NCBI GenBank assembly: GCA_030525455.1
Contig: JAUNER010000016.1
Span: 1-62,531, forward strand
Direction: 5' to 3'
Length of the DNA: 62,531 nucleotides
Source of the DNA: Akkermansia sp.
GTDB lineage: Bacteria; Verrucomicrobiota; Verrucomicrobiia; Verrucomicrobiales; Akkermansiaceae
The notes beneath the pieces are model-generated. The model was not told the origin of the DNA, made no database searches, and worked only from the letters and a program-made list of their open reading frames with translations. Below, piece by piece: positions 17,446-26,851 of the stretch; the stretch's first letter is position 1, and each line of letters opens with the position of its first letter. Made by a program: the position numbers and the translations under genes.

Positions 17446-18265
17446 AAAGGATGGCTAGGAGTGTGATGTTGTTAAATATCGCATGTGCCATAATTGGTGC
17501 CCAAATTGTGTTGCATTTTTCGTAGAGTATAGCAAAGAGCAGTCCTAAAATTGTTAAAGGTAAAAGAGGGACTAAGCTTGCGTGTACAATGCCAAAGAGC
17601 AGGGCAGAAAGCACCATAGCAAGCTTCATGCCTAGAGATTTTTTGAGAATAGGGTATATGTAGCCACGGAAAAGAAATTCTTCGGTGACGGGGGCGATGA
17701 GTCCGGCAGAGATAGCAAGTGTAACAATAGTGGATAAGCTATCTGTTCCTCTAAGTGTGGAAACAGCTATTTGTTCGAGAGGTGCCCCTGTGAGTTCAGA
17801 GATGAGCTTTGAGTAATTAAATTGCTCTAAAATGATACTGATACATACGATGCTAATGTAGGCTAATAGGGGATAGCCTATAATGGTAGAAAACTTTATG
17901 TTCTTCAGGTTTAAGTCTTTTGTTTTTTTTAAGCTAACTAGCCGGAATGTAACAATGCATAGAATGATGATTTGTATACCACAGTTGAATAATAAACTGC
18001 TAAAAGTTACTTCATTTGTCTCCGGGGATATCCCTGCACTGAGTGCTTTTGTCCCATAAAAAAGTATGAGAATTGTAAAAAGAATGAGGTCTGCAGGACG
18101 AAGCGTAATATCAGAAACTCCGGAGTTTACTAAAGTAGTATCAGGGCTGTTTTTGTAGGTGATATAACTCCAGAATCCACTAGAAATGGCGGCGAGTATG
18201 ATGATGGCTCCTAAAGCTATGATGATTTGATCTGATAATAGTGTCGGCATAAGTAAGCGTGCCAC
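17429..18265 (-). CDS. CPBP-family intramembrane metalloprotease
   Basis: A 278-aa multi-pass membrane protein with the CPBP (CAAX/Abi, Rce1-like) motifs. Motif 1 is E195-E196-x-x-x-R200 in T-E-E-F-L-F-R-G, motif 2 carries His228 in F-G-I-V-H-A-S, and motif 3 has His261 and Asn265 in H-A-I-F-N-N. These are the catalytic glutamates and histidines of the family. Bacterial members range from bacteriocin self-immunity to unknown membrane proteolysis. The adjacent thiL says little about substrate. Confidence 0.88.
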   Translation of the reverse strand: MARLLMPTLLSDQIIIALGAIIILAAISSGFWSYITYKNSPDTTLVNSGVSDITLRPADLILFTILILFYGTKALSAGISPETNEVTFSSLLFNCGIQIIILCIVTFRLVSLKKTKDLNLKNIKFSTIIGYPLLAYISIVCISIILEQFNYSKLISELTGAPLEQIAVSTLRGTDSLSTIVTLAISAGLIAPVTEEFLFRGYIYPILKKSLGMKLAMVLSALLFGIVHASLVPLLPLTILGLLFAILYEKCNTIWAPIMAHAIFNNITLLAILYARNI

Positions 18266-18331
18266 ATTGTTGCCGGAATGATTGAATTTTTCCAGTACAA
18301 ATTCCGTTTTATGATATTACATAAGGTAAAA

Positions 18332-18358
18332 CACGCCACTTTATAAAGAAGTGACGTG
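18332..18358 (-). terminator. Possible terminator after the GNAT gene
   Basis: CACGCCACTT (18332-18341) pairs with AAGTGACGTG (18349-18358) with one mismatch. On the minus strand it is followed by GTTTTACC. It lies between the GNAT gene and the CPBP protease gene. Confidence 0.5.
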
Positions 18359-18401
18359 AATGAGATAAGATGAGATGAAGTAAAGGCGTTTGCGTGATGA
18401 A

Positions 18402-18839
18402 CTAATTTTTTCGCCACTCTAGGCAGTATTCTCGGCTGCCTGTGAGTTCATCGTCCCTACTGCCAATTTCGAGAAATCCGCTACGGTCATAAAATTGGCG
18501 AGCTTTGTTGTTTTCTTCGTAGACGTTGACAGTCAAATAACCTTTGCTCTTTTCTTTTACCCAGTTGAGCAGAGCTGAACCAACCCCATTGCCTTGGTAT
18601 TCCGGGGCTACAAACAGTGCGGCTAATTCTCCCTCACCAACGAGACAGGCAAAACCTATTACTTGGTCATTGTTTTTACATACCCATGTGCGAGCTCGTG
18701 GAAGGTAAACTTGTCGCATTTTTTCTACCAATCCACACCAAAAACCGACGCCTGCAAAGGCATGGGCTTGCTCAGAGGCCATCGTCCAGATGTCCAGCAC
18801 TGCTTTTTCATCTTCATCTTGATACGATACTATTCTCAT
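18402..18839 (-). CDS. GNAT-family N-acetyltransferase
   Basis: 145 aa from the ATG at 18839. A TTG nine codons upstream could extend it, but the alignment with the family starts at the chosen Met. The acetyl-CoA loop is seen as V-A-P-E-Y-Q-G-N-G-V-G-S-A-L-L (Q/R-x-x-G-x-G motif), followed by Y-E-E-N-N-K-A-R-Q-F-Y-D-R-S-G-F, the standard C-terminal GNAT signature. It resembles YjaB-like acetyltransferases. Substrate unknown. It sits between a cysteine desulfurase and a CPBP protease with its own small gaps. Confidence 0.85.
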   Translation of the reverse strand: MRIVSYQDEDEKAVLDIWTMASEQAHAFAGVGFWCGLVEKMRQVYLPRARTWVCKNNDQVIGFACLVGEGELAALFVAPEYQGNGVGSALLNWVKEKSKGYLTVNVYEENNKARQFYDRSGFLEIGSRDDELTGSREYCLEWRKN

Positions 18840-18950
18840 AGATGTTGAATTTATAGTATCTAGCAAGCTATCACAGATGATTGAAGGGTCAAGCCGTGAA
18901 TTTATATTTTCTGAGCCAGACGTTTATGTGGGGGTGTAAGTGCTGTATTA

Positions 18951-20105
18951 TTAAGGCTTATAAACAATAACGGGGCCTGTTTTTGTTGATTGGACTTGTC
19001 GAACTTTTATTACAGTTTCGCTAATTATTTTGCAAATTTCCTGTAATTCGTCACGTGTGGTATATGAGGAGAATGAAAATCTCAGAGATGAGCGAATTTC
19101 TGTATCGCTTATACCCATGGCCTTTAAGACATGAGATGGTTCTGGTTGAATTGTGTGACAGGCAGAACCTGCGGCACAGAGAAGCCCCCTAGGTTCCATA
19201 AGTAGCATGAGAGCTTCTGCTGTACATCCTTCAAAGGCTACGTTTGTTGTATTTGGAATGCGTGGAGCTTGTGCAGAGTGAATGTGGACTTTACCTACTT
19301 GATGAATGAGAAAATCCTCAAAATCATGCTGAAGTTTGGTTAAGTGTTTTATATGTTTTTCTTGATGATTGAGTACGAGTCGAGCTGCCGTTCCCATTCC
19401 GATAATGCCGGGCACATTTTCTGTACCTGAGCGGAAGCCGAATTCTTGCCCTCCGCCAAAAATGAGTGGCTTGATAGGGGTCCCGGGTTTTCTGTAAAGA
19501 CAGCCAATTCCCTTTGGACCATGGAATTTGTGGGCAGAGATAGAAGCATAATCTGCATCTATTTCATAGACATTTACAGGCATTTTCCCTATACATTGGA
19601 CCATGTCTACATGAACCAATTTCCCGGCATCGTGGGCTAAAGCACAGAGTTTTTTTGCGTTTTGAATTACTCCTGTTTCATTATTTGCCCAAGCAAAAGT
19701 AAACCCTGCTGTATGAGGAGAGTGACATAGGCTTATCCATTCATTCTCATCGATGACCCCTTGGTTGTCAACGGGACAAAGTAATGAAGTGGATATGTTT
19801 TTTGCCGTGATGCGACTAGCATCGTGGTCTGTTGTCGGTAGGGCTAGAGAGCCACCGCAAGATTGTATTTCTCGTAGTGCCATGTTACTGGCTTCCGTTC
19901 CTCCTGAGGTAAAAATAATATCATGACTATCGCAGCCTATTAGTTTGGCTATTAAAAAGCGGGCTTCTTCGACAGCCTCCCGAATTTTTTTTGCACCGGC
20001 ATATCCGGCTGAGGGGTTAAAATAACAATCTTTGAAATAGGGTTCCATAGAGGCCAAAACTTCAGGAGCCATTTTCGTAGTTGCATTGTTATCCAGATAA
20101 ATCAT
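18951..20105 (-). CDS. Cysteine desulfurase (NifS/IscS family)
   Basis: A 384-aa class V PLP enzyme that takes sulfur from cysteine for Fe-S clusters or tRNA thiolation. It shows Y-L-D-N-N-A-T-T at the N-terminus, S-G-G-T-E-A-S-N near 67-74, the PLP lysine Lys193 in S-A-H-K-F-H-G-P-K-G, and the persulfide cysteine Cys316 in G-S-A-C. No iscU, iscA or rseC partner is adjacent. The gene follows ruvX after 30 bases in the housekeeping run. NifS-like versus IscS-like assignment is open. Confidence 0.92.
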   Translation of the reverse strand: MIYLDNNATTKMAPEVLASMEPYFKDCYFNPSAGYAGAKKIREAVEEARFLIAKLIGCDSHDIIFTSGGTEASNMALREIQSCGGSLALPTTDHDASRITAKNISTSLLCPVDNQGVIDENEWISLCHSPHTAGFTFAWANNETGVIQNAKKLCALAHDAGKLVHVDMVQCIGKMPVNVYEIDADYASISAHKFHGPKGIGCLYRKPGTPIKPLIFGGGQEFGFRSGTENVPGIIGMGTAARLVLNHQEKHIKHLTKLQHDFEDFLIHQVGKVHIHSAQAPRIPNTTNVAFEGCTAEALMLLMEPRGLLCAAGSACHTIQPEPSHVLKAMGISDTEIRSSLRFSFSSYTTRDELQEICKIISETVIKVRQVQSTKTGPVIVYKP

Positions 20106-20135
20106 AGAATAATGGCGGGGATGTTTGATGATTCT

Positions 20136-20558
20136 TTAGCAATAGGTGGAATCGAGCCAAGTAGATAAAATTTCAACAGCCGCTACTTGGTCGATGATTG
20201 GGCGAAATTGTTTTGCTTTTTTACCGGCGGCATGAAGTTTTTCTTGGGCAATGACCGTTGTTAAGCATTCATCAATGTACACGATGGGAAGATGTGGAAG
20301 TGCTGTGTGGAGTTTTTCTGCAAATGCCCGTACCTTCGCCGCCGCAGAGCCTTCTTCGCCATTCATGCGAATAGGAATACCAATAACGAGTGTTTTTATG
20401 TCTCTTTGCTTAACGATTTCACTTATGCGAGAGATAGGGTCTGTTTGTTGGCAATGAATTGTCTCAACCGGATGAGCCATGATGCCCACCGGGTCTGTGG
20501 CGGCAATGCCTATTCTAGCATCACCATAGTCAATACCAAGAGCCGGGTGTTGGTTCAT
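20136..20558 (-). CDS. ruvX: Putative pre-16S rRNA nuclease / Holliday junction resolvase-like YqgF
   Basis: 140 aa, the usual YqgF length. The RNase H-like fold is marked by G-I-D-Y-G-D-A-R-I-G-I-A (Asp10 region), a central T-L-V-I-G-I-P-I-R-M-N-G strand-loop, and Y-I-D-E-C-L-T-T with acidic residues. YqgF trims the 5' end of 16S rRNA in E. coli. Its start overlaps the stop of the manC-like gene by one base (TAATG), indicating coupled translation. Confidence 0.9.
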   Translation of the reverse strand: MNQHPALGIDYGDARIGIAATDPVGIMAHPVETIHCQQTDPISRISEIVKQRDIKTLVIGIPIRMNGEEGSAAAKVRAFAEKLHTALPHLPIVYIDECLTTVIAQEKLHAAGKKAKQFRPIIDQVAAVEILSTWLDSTYC

Positions 20559-21616
20559 TAGCGTAATTCTTCAGGGAGTTGAGAGACGATTTTTTTAATA
20601 TCGTCAGCTTTTGATTTATCTGCGATGAGTATGGCGTCTGACGTTTCAACGATAATCAGATTTTCGACTCCCAATAGGGCAATGTGTTTTTCTCCTGATT
20701 GTGAAAATACGATGTTCCCCGTCGCTTGTTCTACTGTAATGTCTGTGTTCGTTTGATTATTTTGAACCGATTCTAGGTAATTTGATACAGAAATCCATGA
20801 CCCCACATCATCCCAGTCAAATGATGCTTCAAAATTAAGTACTTTATCGGCTTTTTCCATGAGGGCAAAGTCTATGGAAATAGGGGTGAGTGTGTGGAAG
20901 TGTTCGGTGATGGTGGCTTGGGGATTGTTTGCTTCAGCTATTGTTTCAACAAAATTTGCCAGCTCAGGACAGTGTTTTTCGAGTTGGCGACATACCGTTG
21001 GAATACTCCATACAAACATTCCGGCATTCCAGCAGAAATTGCCACGTTCTAAATATGTTGTGGCGGTGGCTACATCTGGCTTTTCACGAAATTGAATAAC
21101 TTCATGGCAGGGATGAGCGGTGTTTGTAGAAATAATGGAGCCTCTCTCAATGTAACCATACGATGGACATGGCCAGCTTGGCTTGATGCCTACGGTGATA
21201 AGGGCATCTTCAACGGAAGCCGTTTCTAGGGCGTCTTGCATGAGTAGACGAAATGCCTGCTCGTCTCTAATGAGTTGGTCAGATGGAATGACCATCATGA
21301 CGGCATTTGGATTGGCGGCTTTGATAAGTCCTATGCCTAGAGCAATAGCCGGAGCTGTATCTCGGCGGATGGGCTCTGTAATGATGTTGTCTGCCGGGAT
21401 TCCCGGTGCTTGAAGTCTTACTTCTTCTTCTTGAATTTGGTTGGTAAGGATGAAAATGTTTTCTGTGGGGATGAGCCCTTGCAATCTCTGGATTGCTTGA
21501 CACATTAATGAGGTGCCGCCCAAGAGCTTTTGAAGTTGCTTGGGGCGTTTGTCCCTTGATAGTGGCCAAAATCGTGTACCACTACCACCGGCTAAAATGA
21601 GAGCGTATGGCTTCAT
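20558..21616 (-). CDS. manC: Mannose-1-phosphate guanylyltransferase
   Basis: A 352-aa nucleotidyltransferase making GDP-mannose from mannose-1-phosphate and GTP. The N-terminal L-I-L-A-G-G-S-G-T-R-F-W-P-L-S-R and K-R-P-K-Q-L-Q signature identify it, together with M-M-V-I-P-S-D-Q (nucleotide site) and F-R-E-K-P in the middle. It is the short form without the C-terminal isomerase domain of bifunctional ManC/AlgA. GDP-mannose feeds surface polysaccharides or GDP-fucose. It follows uppS after 18 bases, so lipid carrier and sugar donor synthesis may be co-transcribed. Confidence 0.9.
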   Translation of the reverse strand: MKPYALILAGGSGTRFWPLSRDKRPKQLQKLLGGTSLMCQAIQRLQGLIPTENIFILTNQIQEEEVRLQAPGIPADNIITEPIRRDTAPAIALGIGLIKAANPNAVMMVIPSDQLIRDEQAFRLLMQDALETASVEDALITVGIKPSWPCPSYGYIERGSIISTNTAHPCHEVIQFREKPDVATATTYLERGNFCWNAGMFVWSIPTVCRQLEKHCPELANFVETIAEANNPQATITEHFHTLTPISIDFALMEKADKVLNFEASFDWDDVGSWISVSNYLESVQNNQTNTDITVEQATGNIVFSQSGEKHIALLGVENLIIVETSDAILIADKSKADDIKKIVSQLPEELR

Positions 21617-21634
21617 AATGATGAAGAATTGGTA

Positions 21635-22360
21635 TTAAACTCCGCCAAATCTACGATTGCGGCTTGCGTAGTTGCTTACAGCTTCGTGTAGATTTTCGGT
21701 AGAGAAGTCTGGCCAGAGGACGTCAGTTACATAAATTTCTGCGTAGCTGATTTGCCAGAGTAGGAAGTTGGAAATTCTCATTTCACCAGAGGTGCGAATC
21801 AATAAATCCGGATCCGGCATATTTGCTGTGTATAAATGCTCGCTTAATGTTTGCTCGGTGATTTCTTCTGCTTTCAATTCACCTGTCGCTACGCGGGTTG
21901 CAATTTTTTGTGCGGCAGAGACGATTTCTGCTCTACTTCCGTACGAGAGTGCTAAAACGAGGTTTAGCTGAGTGTTTGATGAGGTTTCTTGGATGCTTTC
22001 TTCAAGCAAATGTCTTGTTTTTTCCGGAAGTCGGCGGAGGTCACCTATGGCGTGTAAGCGAATCCCTTTCTCCTTCATCTTTTGTGAGTGTTTTTTCAGG
22101 AAATCGTGAAGCAATATCATCAGTGCTTCCACTTCTGCTTTCGGGCGTGACCAGTTTTCTGATGAAAATGCGTAAAGAGTTAACCATGGAATTTCATGGG
22201 TCATGCAGTAGTCAACACAACGCTCAACTGTATCTGCACCGGCACGATGACCTGCTTTACGAGGTAGTAATCGCTTTTTTGCCCAACGTCCATTACCATC
22301 CATAATGCAAGCAATGTGTCGGGGCATTTTTTCTTTTGGAATTTCCGGAAGAGTAGCCAT
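21635..22360 (-). CDS. uppS: Undecaprenyl diphosphate synthase
   Basis: A 241-aa cis-prenyltransferase. I-M-D-G-N-G-R-W-A-K-K-R begins at residue 19, with Asp21 the Mg-binding catalytic residue. A-F-S-S-E-N-W-S-R-P is the substrate-binding segment, and R-T-S-G-E-M-R-I-S-N-F-L-L-W-Q is the C-terminal signature. It makes the C55 carrier for peptidoglycan and surface glycans. It starts 7 bases after the upstream topoisomerase gene, so it is in an operon with it. Confidence 0.95.
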   Translation of the reverse strand: MATLPEIPKEKMPRHIACIMDGNGRWAKKRLLPRKAGHRAGADTVERCVDYCMTHEIPWLTLYAFSSENWSRPKAEVEALMILLHDFLKKHSQKMKEKGIRLHAIGDLRRLPEKTRHLLEESIQETSSNTQLNLVLALSYGSRAEIVSAAQKIATRVATGELKAEEITEQTLSEHLYTANMPDPDLLIRTSGEMRISNFLLWQISYAEIYVTDVLWPDFSTENLHEAVSNYASRNRRFGGV

Positions 22361-22367
22361 AATGATG

Positions 22368-24209
22368 TTAGTCGTTTACCGGGTCTTGTTCGATTCGTAG
22401 GTTTTCAAGAATGTACTCTTGGCGTTCGCGGGTATTTTTGCCCATATAGAAGGCAAGTAAGTCTTTGATTTTGTGAGAGTCTTCTAGACGAACTCTATCT
22501 AGCCGCATCCCCTCACCAATGAAGGCTTTGAATTCCTGAGGCGAAATTTCCCCAAGACCTTTAAATCGCGTGATTTCTGGGTTTTTGCCTAGCTTAGCGA
22601 TAGCTGCTTCTCTCTCTGTATCTGAGTAGCAGTAAATAGTTTCTTGCTTATTGCGAACTCGGAAAAGCGGTGTTTGTAAAATAAATAGGTGTCCTTCTCT
22701 GATAAGTTCTGGGAAAAACTGTATAAAGAAAGTCATCAATAGGATGCGAATGTGCATGCCGTCATCATCAGCATCGGTGGCGATGACTACTTTATTGTAG
22801 CGGAGGTCTTCTAGGTCAGACTCAATGTTTAGAGCATGTTGCAGAAAATTAAATTCTTCGTTCTCATAAACCACTTTTCTACTCATGCCAAATGAGTTTA
22901 ATGGCTTACCACGAAGTGAGAATACGGCCTGAGATTCTGCATCTCGAGCAGTGGTGATAGAGCCGGAAGCAGATAGACCTTCGGTGATAAATAGGGTGGT
23001 TTCTGCGGCACGCGGATTTTTGCTATTATAGTGAATGCGGCAGTCTCGTAGGTTTTTATTGTGGATTTTTGCCTTGCGAGCATTTTCACGAGCAATTTTT
23101 TGAACACCTGAAAGTTCTTTTCTTTCCCTTTCGGCATCCTTGATTTTTGCTTCAAGTGTTTTGGCAATTTCCGGGTTTTTATGGAGGAAATTGTCGAGTT
23201 CTCGTGAGATGAAATTCCCTACAAATGTACGAATTGTTTCGCCTTCGGGGCTGATGGTGTTTGAGCCCAGCTTGATTTTTGTTTGAGATTCAAATACCGG
23301 GTTTTGAACTTTGATTGAAATGGCCGCTACTAATGAGGAGCGAATATCTGACGCTTCGTAATTCTTTTTGTAGAAATCTCTGAGCGTTTTTACAATGGCT
23401 TCTCGAAAGGCTGATTGATGAGTACCACCTTGGGTCGTATGCTGACCGTTAGCAAAGGCATAGTATTCTTCGCCATATTGACCACCATGAGTAAAGGCTA
23501 CTTCTATATCATTCCCTGTTAGGTGAATGATGGGATAGAGTGGCTCTTCACTCATGGCTTCTGTTAATAGGTCAAATAAGCCATTTTTTGAAATATAGCG
23601 GCGTCCGTTAAAATAGACGGCCATGCCTCTGTTCATGTAGGCACAGTAGCGACACATTTTTTCCACATATTCTGTGCGGAATTGTGTGTTTGGGGGGAAT
23701 ACTGATAAATCCGGGCGAAAGGCTACGCGTGTGCCATCGGGTTCATTTGTCTTTCCTTCAATCCGTTTCGATTCTGTTTCAATACCTTGGCTGAATTGAT
23801 GCCCGCGTGTTTCTCCGGCACGATAGGATTGAATTTCAAAAAAATCAGAAAGTGCATTGACTGCCTTGATACCTACACCGTTAAGTCCACCGGATTTTTG
23901 GAAGGCTTCGCTATCGTACTTTGCCCCTGTGTTGATTTGAGCGGCACAGTCTCGTACTTTACCAAGGGGAATCCCGCGACCAAAATCTCGTATTTCACAT
24001 AAGCCGTCCGGGGTAATGTCAACAACTACTTTTTTCCCATACCCCATAACAAATTCGTCTACGGAATTGTCAATCACTTCCTTAAGTAAAATGTAAATGC
24101 CATCATCCGGTGATGAGCCATCTCCTAATTTACCAATGTACATACCCGGCCTCTGGCGGATATGTTCATTCCAGGTGAGTGATTTAATGCTGTCTTCGTT
24201 GTAGGCCAT
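22368..24209 (-). CDS. parE: Type IIA topoisomerase subunit B (ParE-like)
   Basis: 613 aa with the full GyrB/ParE layout. The GHKL ATPase has E44/N48, D75-F-G-R-G and G-L-N-G-V-G at 108-113. The transducer and the TOPRIM domain follow (Glu410 and the D479-A-D-D-D block). The TOPRIM signature reads E-G-L-S-A-S-G-S where E-G-D-S-A is usual. The catalytic Glu is kept. The sequence looks closer to ParE than GyrB, and no 170-residue insertion is seen. No parC/gyrA partner lies in the window. A TATACT box at about -30 on the minus strand may be its promoter -10, but the -35 is poor. Confidence 0.88.
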   Translation of the reverse strand: MAYNEDSIKSLTWNEHIRQRPGMYIGKLGDGSSPDDGIYILLKEVIDNSVDEFVMGYGKKVVVDITPDGLCEIRDFGRGIPLGKVRDCAAQINTGAKYDSEAFQKSGGLNGVGIKAVNALSDFFEIQSYRAGETRGHQFSQGIETESKRIEGKTNEPDGTRVAFRPDLSVFPPNTQFRTEYVEKMCRYCAYMNRGMAVYFNGRRYISKNGLFDLLTEAMSEEPLYPIIHLTGNDIEVAFTHGGQYGEEYYAFANGQHTTQGGTHQSAFREAIVKTLRDFYKKNYEASDIRSSLVAAISIKVQNPVFESQTKIKLGSNTISPEGETIRTFVGNFISRELDNFLHKNPEIAKTLEAKIKDAERERKELSGVQKIARENARKAKIHNKNLRDCRIHYNSKNPRAAETTLFITEGLSASGSITTARDAESQAVFSLRGKPLNSFGMSRKVVYENEEFNFLQHALNIESDLEDLRYNKVVIATDADDDGMHIRILLMTFFIQFFPELIREGHLFILQTPLFRVRNKQETIYCYSDTEREAAIAKLGKNPEITRFKGLGEISPQEFKAFIGEGMRLDRVRLEDSHKIKDLLAFYMGKNTRERQEYILENLRIEQDPVND

Positions 24210-24299
24210 GCAAACTATATTACGCTCACGCAGTATACTTTATTTTATGCTATAAAGCGATGAAAAAAACCGGATGCCGGGCCTATTAGCGAAAGAAAA

Positions 24300-24326
24300 A
24301 CCTCTGTGCCGGAGCGACACAGAGGT
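24300..24326 (-). terminator. Intrinsic terminator after the fucosidase gene
   Basis: ACCTCTGTG (24300-24308) pairs perfectly with CACAGAGGT (24318-24326). On the minus strand the stem is followed directly by TTTTTCTTTC. It closes the GH95 gene, whose stop is at 24363. Confidence 0.88.
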
Positions 24327-24362
24327 AATGTCTAAGTATTTCTGGTAGAAAAAGGAGGTGAA

Positions 24363-26708
24363 TTACTTTTTCGTTGTAGACTTTTTGGGGAGGGAAGTTT
24401 TCATGGTTTTAATTTCCCCATTCATGCGTACTTTTACCTGTTGAGATTGTGGTGAGGTAAGGCGAACTTTTTCTACCTTCCCGTCTTTCCATGTGAAGTC
24501 AACAGTGATATTGCCACGGGCTTTGAGGCCTTTTACAGTACCTTCAGGCCAAGCATCAATAGTGTTCGGCATGATGTCGATGATTCCTGCATGGGACTGA
24601 ACTAACATTTCACAAATGCCACCAACGATACCAAAGTTACCATCTAACTGAAGTGGTGTGTGTGTTGTGAGTAAGTTTGGTAAGGTGTTGTGTGTAAGTA
24701 AGCCCTCAATCATATCGTGAGCTTTGTTGCCATCACCTAAGCGTGCCCAAAGAGCAGTACGCCAAGGCCATGTCCATGAGCGACGGCTATCACCCGTAGT
24801 TCCACGCCATTCCAAGGAAAGGCGAGCACCTTCTGCAAGTTTCGGGGTTTTTGCCTTGCTGATGGTGTTGCCAGGGTATACGGCAAAGAGGTGAGATGTG
24901 TGACGATGCTGTGTTTTAGCGATGCGGTCAATCATCCACTCCATGAGGTTGCCTTCCTTACCGATTCTATTTGGTGCTAAACGTTGGCGTTTTTTTTCTA
25001 ACTCAGCTGCCCATGAGGCATCTTTGTTGAGGATTTTAGCGGCCTGGATGGTATTAAGGAAGAGTTCGTCTATAAGCTGTTGGTCATGCATGACGCCGTC
25101 TTCACGTGGACCATGTTCCGGTGACCAGCCATTGGGGGCTACAAGTGTGCCGGCCTTGATGTGTGCTAGGTCTCGCTTGCGGTCTTCATCAGAGATATTG
25201 GCATTTGAGTAAAATCCTTTGCCGCCATCGCCAAGTTCTTTCAAGTGGTCTTCCCAGAAATGACAGATTTCTTTCATGAGTGGGTAAGCTTGCTTAGCCA
25301 AATATTCTTTGTCGTTGCTGAAAGCATAGTGTTCCCAAGCATGAAGGGCATACCAGGCATTGCCCGGAATGTTCCACTGCCAGCCATTACCACCCCAAAT
25401 GTTTTGAGATGTACGAACTGTCCAGCCTCGTACGGGTTTGCCGTCTTTCTTGAATGATTTGTCTGCCAAAATAGCATCACGACATCCTGGTGCTTGGGCT
25501 TCAACGTAGTCAATTAGTGGCTTGTGGCACTCAGAGAGGTTAGCAGGTTCTGCTCCCCAGTAGGCCATCTGTACGTTGATGTTATTGTGATAGTCACATG
25601 CCCATGGTGGACTTACAAACTCGTTCCATAACCCCTGTAAGTTTGCAGGTAATGTGCCGGGGCGTGAGCTAGACATGAGGAGGTAGCGACCAAGTTGGAA
25701 GAGTGTTTCTTCTAAATCCGGGTCATTGGGTGATTCTTTATAAGCGTTGATGCGTTCAGCTGTCGGTTTGGCAATGAGTTCATCACTTGATGAACCAAAG
25801 TCTACTTTCATGCGCCCAAACATGCTGCGGTATTGAGCAATGTGTGCTTTTTTCAACGCATCATATTGTTTTGCAGAGAAGTTTTTAGCATAGGAATTGA
25901 GCTTTGCATCTGGAGCTTCGCCTTTCCAGTTTTTGTGATAATCCATCACATAGTCTGTTTCCATAGCAATGACCACCATGCATGAATCTGCATTAGATAC
26001 AGAGATATTTTGACCATTTACAGTTGTTTTGCCCCCGGTAGGTAATATGATGACTCTGCCTTCGTAGCGTTCGCCATTTTTTAATTCACCTTTCCATGTG
26101 AGGGTGTTGTTGTTGGCTGTAATGGTGGCATCTGTCTGGCTGTTGATTGAAAAGTCTGCAGAAAATTGTTTTGCTTTGTCTGCTGTGTAATTGATGATAA
26201 GAACTTTTGCCGGTGTGCTGGCAAAGGCTTCGCGTGTATATGTGGTCCCGTTTGCCTTGTAATTGACTTTGTGAATACCTGTATTGAGGTTGAGGGCTCG
26301 GGTGAAATCTTCCGCATTATTTGAATTTTTGAAGTCTACAAACAAGTCGCCAAATGGCATATAGTTGCCAAATTGGTTTTTGTCTGCATTTTTACCATAG
26401 TTGTAACCACCACTTGGGTTCGGACCACCAGACCATAAACTGATTTCATTGAGAGCAAAGCGTTCGCGGTCCGGAGCACTAAAAATCATAGCTCCAACCC
26501 GACCATTACCAATGGGGTAACCTTCGCTTTCCCAAACAGAACCGGGATTTTTGCTACCGGCTGGATTTTTTTCTTTTTGAGGATAAAGGACAGTTGCTCC
26601 TTTATTTGACCAAATAACGTTGTTTTTTGCCGGTTTGTCTAACGCACCCCATGCCATGGTGAAAGTGCTAACCGCTACGGCTGTCGTAATAAGGTTTTGT
26701 AGAATCAT
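24363..26708 (-). CDS. GH95 family glycoside hydrolase (probable alpha-L-fucosidase)
   Basis: I chose the ATG at 26708 (781 aa) because it starts directly at a signal peptide (hydrophobic residues 4-20). The open frame upstream to 26813 would bury it. GH95 hallmarks: S-E-G-Y-P-I-G-N-G-R-V-G-A-M near 61-74, the N376-I-N378 pair, Glu531 in S-P-E-H-G as the general acid, and Asp689 in D-G-N-F-G with Asn691. By analogy with Bifidobacterium AfcA these activate water for inverting hydrolysis of Fuc-alpha1,2-Gal. It is probably secreted to periplasm or surface, releasing fucose from host mucin or milk glycans. Terminators flank it, so it is a single-gene unit. Confidence 0.9.
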   Translation of the reverse strand: MILQNLITTAVAVSTFTMAWGALDKPAKNNVIWSNKGATVLYPQKEKNPAGSKNPGSVWESEGYPIGNGRVGAMIFSAPDRERFALNEISLWSGGPNPSGGYNYGKNADKNQFGNYMPFGDLFVDFKNSNNAEDFTRALNLNTGIHKVNYKANGTTYTREAFASTPAKVLIINYTADKAKQFSADFSINSQTDATITANNNTLTWKGELKNGERYEGRVIILPTGGKTTVNGQNISVSNADSCMVVIAMETDYVMDYHKNWKGEAPDAKLNSYAKNFSAKQYDALKKAHIAQYRSMFGRMKVDFGSSSDELIAKPTAERINAYKESPNDPDLEETLFQLGRYLLMSSSRPGTLPANLQGLWNEFVSPPWACDYHNNINVQMAYWGAEPANLSECHKPLIDYVEAQAPGCRDAILADKSFKKDGKPVRGWTVRTSQNIWGGNGWQWNIPGNAWYALHAWEHYAFSNDKEYLAKQAYPLMKEICHFWEDHLKELGDGGKGFYSNANISDEDRKRDLAHIKAGTLVAPNGWSPEHGPREDGVMHDQQLIDELFLNTIQAAKILNKDASWAAELEKKRQRLAPNRIGKEGNLMEWMIDRIAKTQHRHTSHLFAVYPGNTISKAKTPKLAEGARLSLEWRGTTGDSRRSWTWPWRTALWARLGDGNKAHDMIEGLLTHNTLPNLLTTHTPLQLDGNFGIVGGICEMLVQSHAGIIDIMPNTIDAWPEGTVKGLKARGNITVDFTWKDGKVEKVRLTSPQSQQVKVRMNGEIKTMKTSLPKKSTTKK

Positions 26709-26796
26709 AATTTCTTGTATTATCCCATATTCATACGCCTTTTGCAATCTTTTACTTTCAGGAATTGTAGGATATGGTGAATTTATCCGAATAAAA

Positions 26797-26823
26797 ATGC
26801 CCCACTGGGTCACAGTGGGGCAT
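26797..26823 (-). terminator. Intrinsic terminator after the symporter gene
   Basis: ATGCCCCACTG (26797-26807) and CAGTGGGGCAT (26813-26823) form an 11-bp perfect stem with a 5-base loop. On the minus strand it is followed by TTTTTATTC. The symporter stop is at 26852. Confidence 0.9.
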
Positions 26824-26851
26824 AGATGGAATTTAGATCTTTAGTGAGCTA

